Assembly (NCBI GenBank): GCA_023150275.1
Contig: JAKLLG010000010.1
Coordinates: 62,001 to 126,000 of the forward strand
Source of the DNA: Rhodocyclaceae bacterium
Lineage (GTDB): Bacteria > Pseudomonadota > Gammaproteobacteria > Burkholderiales > Rhodocyclaceae
Reading direction: 5' to 3'
Length of the DNA stretch: 64,000 nucleotides
In this document: positions 27,360 through 36,051 of the stretch, one piece after another
Layout: every line of letters starts with the position of its first letter
Numbering within the stretch: position 1 is the first letter of the stretch
The notes under the pieces: model-generated
Databases searched by the model: none
What the model was told of the DNA's origin: nothing
The model's input: only the letters and a program-made list of their open reading frames with translations
Translations under genes and position numbers: made by a program

Positions 27360-28315
27360 CTTTCCGCCGCCGCCATTTTTTTAAGGCCGACCTCTATATC
27401 CACCCCCGGCGCCCACCCGAGGAGGTCCTTCGTTTTCGAGATGTCGACCTGCAGATTGCCGCACAATCGGCGGGCCAATTCCCTCTTTCCAAGGAACGTC
27501 AGAATATCCGTCAGAATAGCCGGGGGAACGCTGAACAATCTGGGCATCCTCCCCATCGAGCGAGCCGTCATCGAAAGCAACTCGGGCGTAGAGATATCTC
27601 GACCGTCGCTGACAAGAAAAGTCTCGCCACCCGCCTTGGGGTGATTCAGACAAACCCCGACGAGATGGGCGAGGTTATCAAGGCCCACCATGCTGCGTCG
27701 ATTCTCCAAGGCAGCAAATGGCAGAGGAACGCCGCGCGCCAGCCATCGCATCATGACTCTCAGATTGCCCTTGACCGCAGGACCATGAATCAACGGGGGT
27801 CGAATGATGCACACTTCCAGTCCTGTCGCAGACTCGATTCGACGAAGGGCAAGCTCGGCCTCGTGTTTGCTCACCCCATAGTGATCTTCCGGCGCAGGTT
27901 CGTCATCAGGACGGAAAGCGCATCCCGTCGACGTTTCTTCGCCATTGACCTTGACAGAGCTGAGGTAGACGAAGCGTTTCACACCAATCTGCGCCGCATG
28001 CGATGCCAGTCGCTCCGTCCCGGCAACATTGACCTGGCGAAACTCGGCCAGAGGATCGGATACGGTTTCGGCCATCACGTGAACACGGGCGGCCAGATGG
28101 ACCACGGCGTCACACCCCTCAAGTAGAGGACGCCAGTCCGATTCCGGCCCGATGCTGGTCATTCTCACCCAGCGGGCACCTTTACAGGCGCCTTCCGGCA
28201 GAGCACCTCGATAGACGGCTACGACCTTCATTCCCGCCCCTAGAAGGTGCGGCACCAAGACGTGCCCGACAAACCCGCTGGCGCCCGTAACGAGAACCGT
28301 ACCCTGCTGCTTCAC
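27356..28315 (-). CDS. NAD-dependent epimerase/reductase, WbpV-like (UDP-6-deoxy-4-keto-HexNAc reductase)
   Basis: This short-chain dehydrogenase has the N-terminal [11 protein letters not shown] dinucleotide loop and a YGVSK catalytic pair. The family and position (next to a WbpM-type dehydratase and an initiating transferase) match WbpV-like reductases that yield UDP-D-QuiNAc. A GTG at 28315 overlaps the stop of the upstream gene (GTGA); a GTG at 28324 would add three residues. The length, about 319 residues, is normal. The exact sugar stereochemistry cannot be read from sequence. Confidence 0.85.
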   Translation of the reverse strand: MKQQGTVLVTGASGFVGHVLVPHLLGAGMKVVAVYRGALPEGACKGARWVRMTSIGPESDWRPLLEGCDAVVHLAARVHVMAETVSDPLAEFRQVNVAGTERLASHAAQIGVKRFVYLSSVKVNGEETSTGCAFRPDDEPAPEDHYGVSKHEAELALRRIESATGLEVCIIRPPLIHGPAVKGNLRVMMRWLARGVPLPFAALENRRSMVGLDNLAHLVGVCLNHPKAGGETFLVSDGRDISTPELLSMTARSMGRMPRLFSVPPAILTDILTFLGKRELARRLCGNLQVDISKTKDLLGWAPGVDIEVGLKKMAAAER

Positions 28316-29433
28316 TTGCCCCACACAACTCTGTTCACATAGTCCGTGTAGCTCACGATGATCCTCAGAACCTTGTCAGAGACGTTGGGAGCAATGTAAT
28401 CAGGAACGGGGCGCAACTGACGTACCGCCCCCCTCTGTTGCTCCCTGAGAATATTCAGCGCTCCTGCAATTCGATCCCAGGACAAGCCGACCATCATGAC
28501 AGCCCCCTCCTCCATACCCTCCAGCCGCTCGTGTGCATCTCGAATATTGAGCGCCGGAAAGTTGAGAATCGAGGACTCCTCGGTGATCGTCCCGCTGTCC
28601 GAAAGTACCGCTCGTGCGTTCATCTGCAGTTTCACGTAGTCGAAAAACCCGAGAGGCTTCAGGAGCTGAACCCGCGGGTCAATCGGTACACCAACGGCAT
28701 CCAGGCGTTTGCGGGTTCGGGGATGAACCGACATGACCACCGGGCAATCGTGCGTTTCGGCAAGACTGTTGAGAATCCCTGCGAGCGCCGCCAACCTTTC
28801 GGGAGCATCGACATTCTCTTCCCTATGAGCACTGACCACAAAGTAGTTGCCGGCAAGCAGGCCCAAACGACCGAGAACTTCGGAGCCCTCAATCTGCGAC
28901 CGATAGTGTTCGAGCACTTCATACATCGGGCTGCCAGTCTTGATCACCCGATCAGTCGGCAATCCTTCCCGCATCAGGTTTTCCCGGGCGAGATCGCTGT
29001 AGGGAAGATTGATGTCGGCAATGTGATCGACGATCTTCCTGTTCGACTCTTCAGGAACGCGCTGGTCGAAGCAACGATTGCCGGCTTCCATGTGGAAGAT
29101 GGGGATGTGGCGCCGCTTCGCAGCAATCGCAGCAAGGCTGCTGTTGGTGTCGCCCAGAATCAGTACCGCATCCGGTTTTTCCTGGTCGAGAACCTGATCC
29201 GCACGGGCAATCACATTGCCTATCGTCTCGGCCGCGCTGCTCCCTACCGCCTCAAGAAAGTGATCGGGCTTGCGGATACCGAGATCGTCGAAGAAAATCT
29301 GGTTCAACTCGTAGTCGTAGTTCTGGCCGGTATGGACCAGAACATGGCCGGCGTGACGATCCAGCCTGTCGATGACACGCGACAGCCGAATGATCTCGGG
29401 TCGTGTACCGACAATCGTCATGACCTTAAGCAT
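28312..29433 (-). CDS. UDP-HexNAc 2-epimerase, WecB/FnlC/WbjD family
   Basis: The 373-residue non-hydrolysing 2-epimerase begins [14 protein letters not shown] and has the [17 protein letters not shown] active-site region near residues 110-126 and [11 protein letters not shown] near 280. ATG at 29433 lies inside the end of the upstream gene (GATGCTTAA) and has GGAG 8 bases before it; a longer reading is less likely. With the two genes upstream it forms the three-enzyme route from UDP-GlcNAc to an L-6-deoxy-HexNAc (L-FucNAc or L-QuiNAc). The EESNR form, rather than EEINR, is typical of this branch and not of WecB. Confidence 0.92.
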   Translation of the reverse strand: MLKVMTIVGTRPEIIRLSRVIDRLDRHAGHVLVHTGQNYDYELNQIFFDDLGIRKPDHFLEAVGSSAAETIGNVIARADQVLDQEKPDAVLILGDTNSSLAAIAAKRRHIPIFHMEAGNRCFDQRVPEESNRKIVDHIADINLPYSDLARENLMREGLPTDRVIKTGSPMYEVLEHYRSQIEGSEVLGRLGLLAGNYFVVSAHREENVDAPERLAALAGILNSLAETHDCPVVMSVHPRTRKRLDAVGVPIDPRVQLLKPLGFFDYVKLQMNARAVLSDSGTITEESSILNFPALNIRDAHERLEGMEEGAVMMVGLSWDRIAGALNILREQQRGAVRQLRPVPDYIAPNVSDKVLRIIVSYTDYVNRVVWGK

Positions 29434-30436
29434 CGAGTTCGCTCCGGACATAATCCAGCTTCATCAACAGGGCCTTGATCTGTTCGATATCGAGCCGATC
29501 GGTATTGTGGGAGGTGTAGTCCTCAAGGCCCGACACGCGGGTTTCGCCTTCGACGAAATATTTGTTGTAGTTTAGGTCGCGATCATCGGCCGGAACACGG
29601 TAATAGCGGCCCATGTCATCCGCCCTCGCCATTTCCTCGCGCGAGAGCAAGGATTCATAGAGTTTCTCGCCATGCCTTGTACCGATGATGCGGAGCTCGG
29701 AAGCGCTGGAAAACAATTCGCGCAGCGCCATTGCCAGATCACCGACGGTCGACGCGGGGGCTTTCTGCACGAAGATGTCGCCCTGGCGGCCGTGTTCGAA
29801 GGCATGCAGCACGAGATCTACCGAGTCCTCGAGCGACATGAGAAAGCGGGTCATGCTCGGATCCGTCAAGGTCAGCGGCTTCCCTGCCTTCATCTGATCA
29901 ATGAACAGCGGAATGACCGACCCCCGCGAGGCCATCACGTTGCCGTAGCGGGTCGCGCACAACACTGTTTCGCCGTCGCTGCGCATGCGCGCCTTCGCCA
30001 CCATGAGCTTCTCCATCATGGCCTTCGAGATGCCCATCGCATTGACTGGATAGACGGCCTTGTCCGTGCTGAGTACCACCACCCGTGCCACCTTGGCCGC
30101 GATGGCTGCATTCAGAACGTTTTCGGCACCGAGAACGTTGGTACGAACCGCCTCCATCGGGTAGAACTCGCAGGAAGGGACCTGCTTGAGTGCTGCTGCG
30201 TGAAATACGTAATCCACTCCGTGCATCGCATCGATGACGCTTGAGTACTCGCGGACATCGCCGATGTAGAACTTCAGCTTGGGATTATTCAAGGAGATGC
30301 GCATGTCCTCCTGCTTTTTCTCGTCACGACTGAATATCCGTATTTCGCGCACATCCGTGTCAAGAAAGCGGTTCAGGACGGCATTGCCAAATGAACCCGT
30401 CCCGCCTGTGATCATGAGTGTCTTGCCTGCGAACAT
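29426..30436 (-). CDS. UDP-GlcNAc 4,6-dehydratase/5-epimerase, CapE/FnlA/WbjB family
   Basis: This soluble inverting dehydratase makes UDP-2-acetamido-2,6-dideoxy-L-arabino-hexos-4-ulose. The 336 residues have TGGTGSFG at 10-17, the [13 protein letters not shown] segment, [16 protein letters not shown] with Met in place of the SDR tyrosine, and [20 protein letters not shown] precedes the ATG. It heads the L-6-deoxy-HexNAc trio. The same intermediate is also the PseB product, so this enzyme could supply PseC (59102-60274), since no PseB-type gene is found in the window. Confidence 0.94.
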   Translation of the reverse strand: MFAGKTLMITGGTGSFGNAVLNRFLDTDVREIRIFSRDEKKQEDMRISLNNPKLKFYIGDVREYSSVIDAMHGVDYVFHAAALKQVPSCEFYPMEAVRTNVLGAENVLNAAIAAKVARVVVLSTDKAVYPVNAMGISKAMMEKLMVAKARMRSDGETVLCATRYGNVMASRGSVIPLFIDQMKAGKPLTLTDPSMTRFLMSLEDSVDLVLHAFEHGRQGDIFVQKAPASTVGDLAMALRELFSSASELRIIGTRHGEKLYESLLSREEMARADDMGRYYRVPADDRDLNYNKYFVEGETRVSGLEDYTSHNTDRLDIEQIKALLMKLDYVRSELDA

Positions 30437-30448
30437 AATACGTACCTC

Positions 30449-31303
30449 TTACCCAAAATTCTTCATCATCAGCACCAGGTCTTCCCAATGCGGGGCCGTA
30501 TAACCGGTTGCCTCCCGGAATCTGTCAGCCACCAAGGTGCGGTCGATCGCTATGGAATCGTCCGGAACGATCTCGATCTTCTTTTCGTATACCCGGGCCA
30601 CAAGCTTGAGGAGATCGTACTTCGCGATGGGGGCGGATGCGACGTGGTAGACGCCCCGCAGCGTCTCCCTCGGCAGGACGAAATCCCGAACGATCCGGGA
30701 CAACTCGACTGTCGGCAAACCCGAGAAACGCACGCGCGTATAGCCATTGACACGCCCGTCCTGCGCCAGAAACCATTCGATCAGCCCATGGTGGCTCGCC
30801 AATTCATGCCCGATGATCGATGTCCGCAGGGTTACCGCGTGGGGGTAATCCACTTCCCCGATGTATTTCGACTTGCCATAGAGATCCTCTGCGTCGGAGA
30901 CGTCGGACTCCGTGTAAGCGCCTCGCTTCCCGTTGAATACACAATCGGTACTGATATGGATCAACCGGGCGCCCAGCAAGGAACAGAGGCGCGCCAATCG
31001 GTGTGGCAACATGGCGTTTATCGGCAAGGCGAGCAATGGATCTCCGGCTTCAGCGAATTGCTTAACCAGGCCGATGCAATTGACGACGACGTCCGGCCGG
31101 ATCCTGTTGAGCACGTCCGAAATGGCGTCCGCGTTTTCGACATCGACGCCTGGAAGCAGGCGCGATGCCAGCACATCGTCAAAAGACTTCCTTGCGCCGG
31201 GCGAACGCACCGTCCCCCAGACTTCGAGTTCGCTAGCCTCGGACAAGATCCGAAACATCGCATTGCCTAACATTCCGGAGACTCCTAGCACCAGAATCTT
31301 CAC
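30449..31303 (-). CDS. RmlD-like NAD(P)-dependent sugar reductase (WbvR-like)
   Basis: The 284-residue product begins VKILVLGVSGMLGNAMF, with an RmlD-type STDCVFNGKRG segment and YGKSK catalytic pair. A GTG at 31303 is chosen: AGGAGG lies 8 bases before it, and GTGA overlaps the stop of the glycosyltransferase gene. It reduces the 4-keto intermediate from the FnlA-type enzyme. The RmlD-like form, without a C-terminal cupin, is more like WbvR of the L-RhaNAc/L-QuiNAc route than CapF/WbjC of the L-FucNAc route. That choice is inference. Confidence 0.85.
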   Translation of the reverse strand: MKILVLGVSGMLGNAMFRILSEASELEVWGTVRSPGARKSFDDVLASRLLPGVDVENADAISDVLNRIRPDVVVNCIGLVKQFAEAGDPLLALPINAMLPHRLARLCSLLGARLIHISTDCVFNGKRGAYTESDVSDAEDLYGKSKYIGEVDYPHAVTLRTSIIGHELASHHGLIEWFLAQDGRVNGYTRVRFSGLPTVELSRIVRDFVLPRETLRGVYHVASAPIAKYDLLKLVARVYEKKIEIVPDDSIAIDRTLVADRFREATGYTAPHWEDLVLMMKNFG

Positions 31304-32550
31304 CGAGAATTCCTCCTGCAATCTGCTTGCACACTTTCCAGCCGACGGATCAGCTCCAGCGCCAACCTGTCCAGCGAGAAATGCTGTTCTGCGTATAACC
31401 GTCCATTTTCGCCCAATTCCCGCTTGGCGTCTTTATCCAGATGGAAGAGCTTCGTAATGGCGGCCGCCAATGCGTCACCATCCCCCGCCGGGCTCGCAAA
31501 TCCCGCGTTTGCCTCGCGAATGACGCGGGCCCCTTCCCCGTTCAATGAAGCGATGACCGGGCGACCCGCGGCAAGGTAGCCCTGGACCTTGCTCGGGATC
31601 GTCATGGCGAAGATCGGCTCGTCACGCAAGCTGACCAGTAGCGCCGACGCTTCACCATAAATGAACCCCATGGCCTCCGGTGGATATCGGCCAGGCAACT
31701 CGACATTGGCGAGCTTGCGCCGGAGGATCTGCTCCTGTAGCCATTCCGAACGACTTCCGCTACCCACCAGTAGGATTCGGGCCGGGACACCTGACTCCTG
31801 AAGTCGTTCAGCGGCATCGAGGATCGTCTCGAGCGATTGAGCAACGCCCAAATTACCCGCAAACACGATCGAAAACGCCTGAGAGATCCTTTCCGCAAGT
31901 GCCATCGCGTCGCCGCAAACGGGCAATGAATCAAGTTGTTCCGGAACATAGGCGTTCGGAAAATAGATGATCTTGTCCAGGGGGGCTCCCAACCTCTCAA
32001 CCGGCTGGATGAACGCCCTGGACGGCACGAGGATAAGGTCGGTGTGCCGATAGAGGAAGCGGACGGCAAATTCGACCCACCTCAGGAGCCGCTTGTTCCT
32101 GACAAATCCCGTGGCTTCAAGACTCTCCGGCCACAAATCCTGGACCCATACGACCAGTGGCGCCTTTTTATACCAGGAGATGAAAACTGCCGGTAACGCC
32201 TGCAACAGCGGAGACGGGGCGTACACGAAGACCGCATCGAACGAACGGCCCCGAAGCATCAACGGTCCGAGCAATAAGGCCGAAACCACGAAGGAAAGGT
32301 AGTTCAGGGCGAGGCGCATCGCCGAATGTTTTCCGCGGGGGGCCAGCGGTAAACGCAGCACGTCGACACCATCGTAACGCTCGAACATCGTCTTCCAGGC
32401 CCGGTATCCGGCGAACACCGAACCCTCAGGATAGTTTGGCTGCCCGGTTAGAACCGTGACGGAGTGCCCATTCCGCACCAGCACCTTCGTCAACGCGTTG
32501 ATCCCGAAGGTTTCCGGCCAGAAATACTGACTGACAACAAGGAGTTTCAA
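31300..32550 (-). CDS. WbuB-like glycosyltransferase, GT4
   Basis: This is a GT-B retaining transferase of 416 residues. The N-terminus KLLVVSQYFWPETFGIN and VVWVQDLWPESLEATG near 133-148 match WbuB-type proteins, which are found next to fnlA-fnlB-fnlC genes and are proposed to add L-FucNAc or L-QuiNAc to the lipid-linked first sugar. The C-terminal nucleotide-binding part has IFAMTIPSKVQGYLAAGRP. The start is TTG at 32550 with only a weak AGAGAAG site. A TATAAA hexamer at 32575-32580 on the same strand could give a local promoter. Confidence 0.88.
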   Translation of the reverse strand: MKLLVVSQYFWPETFGINALTKVLVRNGHSVTVLTGQPNYPEGSVFAGYRAWKTMFERYDGVDVLRLPLAPRGKHSAMRLALNYLSFVVSALLLGPLMLRGRSFDAVFVYAPSPLLQALPAVFISWYKKAPLVVWVQDLWPESLEATGFVRNKRLLRWVEFAVRFLYRHTDLILVPSRAFIQPVERLGAPLDKIIYFPNAYVPEQLDSLPVCGDAMALAERISQAFSIVFAGNLGVAQSLETILDAAERLQESGVPARILLVGSGSRSEWLQEQILRRKLANVELPGRYPPEAMGFIYGEASALLVSLRDEPIFAMTIPSKVQGYLAAGRPVIASLNGEGARVIREANAGFASPAGDGDALAAAITKLFHLDKDAKRELGENGRLYAEQHFSLDRLALELIRRLESVQADCRRNSR

Positions 32551-32724
32551 AAGGGCAACTTCTCTGATGCGTTATTTATACGTGGCAGGCTGCGAACATG
32601 AGCCTTTTGCGGCCACGCATGACGCGGCTGAAGTGCGACCTTCACCCCCCAAGTTTCTCGGAAGAATTGTGATAAAAATGGGAGTGTCACTGTACGGCTT
32701 TCGCAAGGTGCAATGGTGCAAAAT
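32551..32724. other. AT-rich gap after the truncated membrane gene
   Basis: These 174 bases are AT-richer than the surroundings and hold no coding frame that I can support. A TATAAA on the minus strand at 32575-32580 lies 25 bases before the TTG start of the WbuB-like gene, but no good -35 matches it. The gap begins where the membrane protein gene stops abruptly, so it may be deletion scar sequence. Confidence 0.5.
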
Positions 32725-33030
32725 TCACCTCCATAACGAAAAATTCCGAATTCTATAATCTTGATGAGGTTTCATAGCTCCCAGAAGGCTTAGCCCCCAA
32801 GGGAGAACTGCCACTCGAATCGAGAGCTTCAGCCAGAAACCCAACCAGAGGAACACTCCGACAAACGTGTCGAAAAAGAGTGCTCGTCGACGAAAACCGG
32901 CTAGCAAGAAAGCGTTGGCGGCAACGCTGAACGCGAGATATGCGCCCCAGTCGCCCGGATAACGGAATCCCGCAACGAGCGAAAGTGCGAAGAGAAGAAT
33001 GAGGAGAGACAGTAGAAAAGCACGCTTCAT
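32725..33030 (-). pseudogene. Truncated polysaccharide-locus membrane protein (polymerase-like N-terminus)
   Basis: The 101-residue frame reads as the start of a large membrane protein: helix 1 (FLLSLLILLFALSLVAGF), helix 2 (AYLAFSVAANAFLLAGF), then FFDTFVGVFLWLGFWLKLSIRVAV, a pattern known to me from the beginning of O-antigen-polymerase-like proteins of glycan loci. After about residue 78 the sequence loses hydrophobic character and stops. The rest of the gene is missing. The ATG overlaps the upstream stop (ATGA), so it was once a normal operon member. Family assignment is from pattern only. Confidence 0.6.
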
Positions 33031-34211
33031 ACAGCACCACTACCGGCGCAAGTTTTCTTGGAAGTGTTGGTGGCAACCTGAGCAGCCAGCGCCAGCAATT
33101 GCTCAGCCTGCGACTGCCACAGGTAATGCCTTTGTACTATACGCCTCAGCAGTTCCCCCGAGCGCTGGAGCTCGGCTTCGTCCTGAAGGAGACCTTCTAG
33201 AGCGGAGGCAATTGCCTCAACGGAGACCGGAACCATTACACCAGCCCCTTCGTCAGCGATGGCATCCAGACCACAAGCATCCGTGAACACGGCCGGGCAC
33301 CCACATATACCGCCTTCCAGCACAACGATAGACATCGCCTCGCGGCGGGACGGGATTACTAGGATCGCAGCTGCATGAAGCGCAGCAACTTTATCCGCAC
33401 CTCCGATGTACCCGGGAAAATGAACGCGTCCGCACAATTGCAACGAGGAGACCGACGTCTCCAACATTTCACGCATACCGTCGTCTGGCCCAGCTAGTAC
33501 CAAGTGAACATCCGGCACACGAGCCGCGATCCGCGAGAACGCCTCAAGAAGTAGATCCGGACCTTTTATCGAATTTAGCCGGCCAAGGAATAGCAGGAAA
33601 CGAGATTCACCGACGCTGCTCGCTCGCCTGAAACGCGCCACTGCGCCCTGCGCGTCTTCAAGCAAGTATTCGTCAGGGTCGATTCCATTCGGAATGACGA
33701 AGACCCGAGCGGGAAGAACTCCACACTCGGAAAAATCGGATTTTTCACTTTCCGTAATCGCTATACACGCCGCAGCCGACCGCGCAAGTTTACGGCCCGC
33801 AAACGCGTCATAGCACCATTTCAGGAATCGTGACCGGCCGAACGGCTTAAGCGCACCAGCAGGACAGAACAGAAACGGCGCGTCATGCCGCAGGCATGCT
33901 CTGAAAGTAAGTGCGTTAAGAATTGTCCAGTGGCCGGAAAGATGCACCACATCAGCGTCAGCTACCAGTGCATCAATCATTCCTCGCCTCATAACAGGAA
34001 TGAAGAAGCGTCTGTTCAGGCATGGCACAGCTACGATGCGAACTCCTCCATGCGACGAGGCTTTAACTTCATGTTCGATTCCGATATCAAGTGTCAGTAC
34101 AGTGCACTCAGCGCCGGCTACCGTTAAGAACCTAGCTAATTGGAAGGTTCGTTCTGCCGTCCCTCCGCCAGAGACAGGATCAAGCAGATGGTTTACGAGC
34201 AATATCTTCAC
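33027..34211 (-). CDS. Glycosyltransferase, GT4 family
   Basis: The 394-residue GT-B retaining glycosyltransferase begins MKILLVNHLLDPVSGGGTAERTFQLA. The C-terminal domain has LFLGRLNSIKGPDLLLEAF near residues 205-223, FPGYIGGADKVAALHAA, and the donor-binding SRREAMSIVVLEGGICG with the ExxxxxxxE spacing. Start and stop overlap both neighbours by 4 bases. GC content is lower than in the housekeeping part. Donor and acceptor are unknown. Confidence 0.92.
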   Translation of the reverse strand: MKILLVNHLLDPVSGGGTAERTFQLARFLTVAGAECTVLTLDIGIEHEVKASSHGGVRIVAVPCLNRRFFIPVMRRGMIDALVADADVVHLSGHWTILNALTFRACLRHDAPFLFCPAGALKPFGRSRFLKWCYDAFAGRKLARSAAACIAITESEKSDFSECGVLPARVFVIPNGIDPDEYLLEDAQGAVARFRRASSVGESRFLLFLGRLNSIKGPDLLLEAFSRIAARVPDVHLVLAGPDDGMREMLETSVSSLQLCGRVHFPGYIGGADKVAALHAAAILVIPSRREAMSIVVLEGGICGCPAVFTDACGLDAIADEGAGVMVPVSVEAIASALEGLLQDEAELQRSGELLRRIVQRHYLWQSQAEQLLALAAQVATNTSKKTCAGSGAV

Positions 34212-35161
34212 GCATGCTCCTCGAGAGACATCTCAGCCCTCCAATGACGAGCAAATGAGCGTAACTCCTCCTCAAAATCCACTGGGGACGAAAAGCCCCA
34301 GCGGCGGAGCTTTTCGTCCGCGTAAGAACAATATGGATCAAGTTCACTGCGCCCGCGCAGAATTAGCATGGCTTTCAATGCCAGTTCAGGCATGAGGGGA
34401 ACGGACAACCTTCCCCCAGCAAGACCCAGTGCATCTAAGAGTATCCGCTCGATCTCCTGATAGTTGTTCCGCGGATCTCCGTCATCCGAAATGTTAAATA
34501 TCTGGCCAGCAACGGATCGCGGAACATCCGCCAAATATAGAAGAGCCGATACAACCGTCTGCACGGGAACGAGATGCATCTTCCGCCTTCCAAACAACGA
34601 GCCCCTAAGGTAGCGGTAGGCGACATTTTCCTGAGAAAGGCTCTTCATCAACGCAACGAGATTTTGCCCCCCGCTTCCGAATACGGCCGCTGGACGGAGA
34701 ATCGCGACTTCGCAGGCACCGGAATCAGCATCACGAATAGCGTTTTCAATCGCAAGCTTCCTTCTCCCGTAGCCATCAAGCGGGTTGCATGGCGTGGTCT
34801 CATCGATTATTCCGCCCGGCGTCCTGCCGTAAACAGAAATGGTGCTGCAATGGATTAATCTCGCGACGTTTGTCGCCGCGCACTCCCGGACCATTACCCT
34901 CGCTGCCTCCACAACCTGCGCGTCGGACAGTCCTGCTGGATAGGCAAGATTGATGACAGTACTACCGGGAACAAGGAGCGATCGCCATACAGTACTTGAT
35001 GTCAGATCTCCCTCAACCCAGCAGACCGCTGGATCACGATCCGTATGCGAATCATAGCTACGCGTCAACGCGCGTACAGGTCGCCCTTTCGCAGCTTGCA
35101 GAAAGTGGCGTCCTATAAACCCTGAACCACCGGTGACGACGAGTTGAGATATGCTCTTCAC
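34208..35161 (-). CDS. NAD-dependent epimerase/dehydratase family protein
   Basis: This extended SDR of 317 residues has a GTG start (KSISQLVVTGGSGFIGRHFLQ), the HCSTISVYGR serine region near 107-116, and YGRRK as the catalytic pair near 133-137. It sits between a GT4 and a GT2 gene. The substrate is likely a nucleotide-activated sugar used by one of them, but the reaction (epimerase, reductase or dehydratase) cannot be told from sequence. Confidence 0.88.
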   Translation of the reverse strand: MKSISQLVVTGGSGFIGRHFLQAAKGRPVRALTRSYDSHTDRDPAVCWVEGDLTSSTVWRSLLVPGSTVINLAYPAGLSDAQVVEAARVMVRECAATNVARLIHCSTISVYGRTPGGIIDETTPCNPLDGYGRRKLAIENAIRDADSGACEVAILRPAAVFGSGGQNLVALMKSLSQENVAYRYLRGSLFGRRKMHLVPVQTVVSALLYLADVPRSVAGQIFNISDDGDPRNNYQEIERILLDALGLAGGRLSVPLMPELALKAMLILRGRSELDPYCSYADEKLRRWGFSSPVDFEEELRSFARHWRAEMSLEEHA

Positions 35162-35166
35162 ATTGA

Positions 35167-36051
35167 TCAGTGCAGGAGCAAGGAAGCGACCTGCCGTCGC
35201 ACTATGTCTACGACTGCAGCAAACGTAGCGCGCAGCTGGCTACCCCCCAACGTTCTGGCAACATAGCGCCGCGCACGGATCTCTGCAATCGCGCTATCCT
35301 TCGTTACACCTCGTTCCGGAGGAAGGATCGTCGCCTTCGCGTTCACAGCCACGTGATGAACGATACCGGCACGACTTCTCAGGTAGGAATGGAGGACATC
35401 CTCTGAATACGCTTTGCCACGAAACGGGAAGAAAGCCTCAAGAATTAGGTCTTCCCGAGAAGAAACCGAGCATCCTCCTGGCAGCCACGCCGTCGTAACT
35501 AACTCAGTGTGACAGCAGCGAGGGTCCACGCTGCCACAACCCCCTATATTGCTCAGCGCTCCCATACGGAGTTGCCCCCACGGCAAACCGCGAACAGAGG
35601 TTTCATACAGACTAAAGAAAAACCCGCGCACCCCATGTTCTATCTTTGTTAATGGTGCGCCAGTCAATGAATTATAGAAAACCGGGCCGACGACATGCCC
35701 GCGCCCAAGAACCAACAACGATCTCAACATTGTTTCTACAGCATCAGTAGCAAGAAGGATGTCATCATCCAACTGCATCACTATGGGGCAAGTGGCGTGC
35801 TGAAACCCTTCTGCTCGTTGGGCCACTTGGCCTCGCACCTTTGTGGCCAAGACCCGCACGTTGTCGAACCCGAGATCTTTCACTCGTGCCACTTCCGTCT
35901 CTGGTATGCACACCAGTATCTCTGCGGGCTTCACTGTGCCGCGATTCATTTCCGCGATCGTACGTATGATTTGATGGCCGCCCAACGTGGCCATCACAAC
36001 AGATACAGATGGAAAATCGACGGGCTTTTGAGAATTTTCTGCTTCCAGCAT
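35167..36051 (-). CDS. Glycosyltransferase, GT2 family
   Basis: The 294-residue GT-A fold protein starts SVSVVMATLGGHQIIRTI, has the metal-binding QLDDDI at about residue 94-99, and a DVLHSYLRSRAG segment near the putative base. ATG at 36051 shares a base with the upstream stop (TGATG). Residues 270-294 are basic and hydrophobic, suggesting membrane association. Donor unknown. Like its neighbours it is less GC-rich than the flanks. Confidence 0.88.
   Translation of the reverse strand: MLEAENSQKPVDFPSVSVVMATLGGHQIIRTIAEMNRGTVKPAEILVCIPETEVARVKDLGFDNVRVLATKVRGQVAQRAEGFQHATCPIVMQLDDDILLATDAVETMLRSLLVLGRGHVVGPVFYNSLTGAPLTKIEHGVRGFFFSLYETSVRGLPWGQLRMGALSNIGGCGSVDPRCCHTELVTTAWLPGGCSVSSREDLILEAFFPFRGKAYSEDVLHSYLRSRAGIVHHVAVNAKATILPPERGVTKDSAIAEIRARRYVARTLGGSQLRATFAAVVDIVRRQVASLLLH

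Noticed and set aside
32567-32580. Internal promoter with TATAAA before the WbuB-like gene
   Set aside because: The -10 is good but no -35 is recognisable at 16-18 bases; kept only as a remark.
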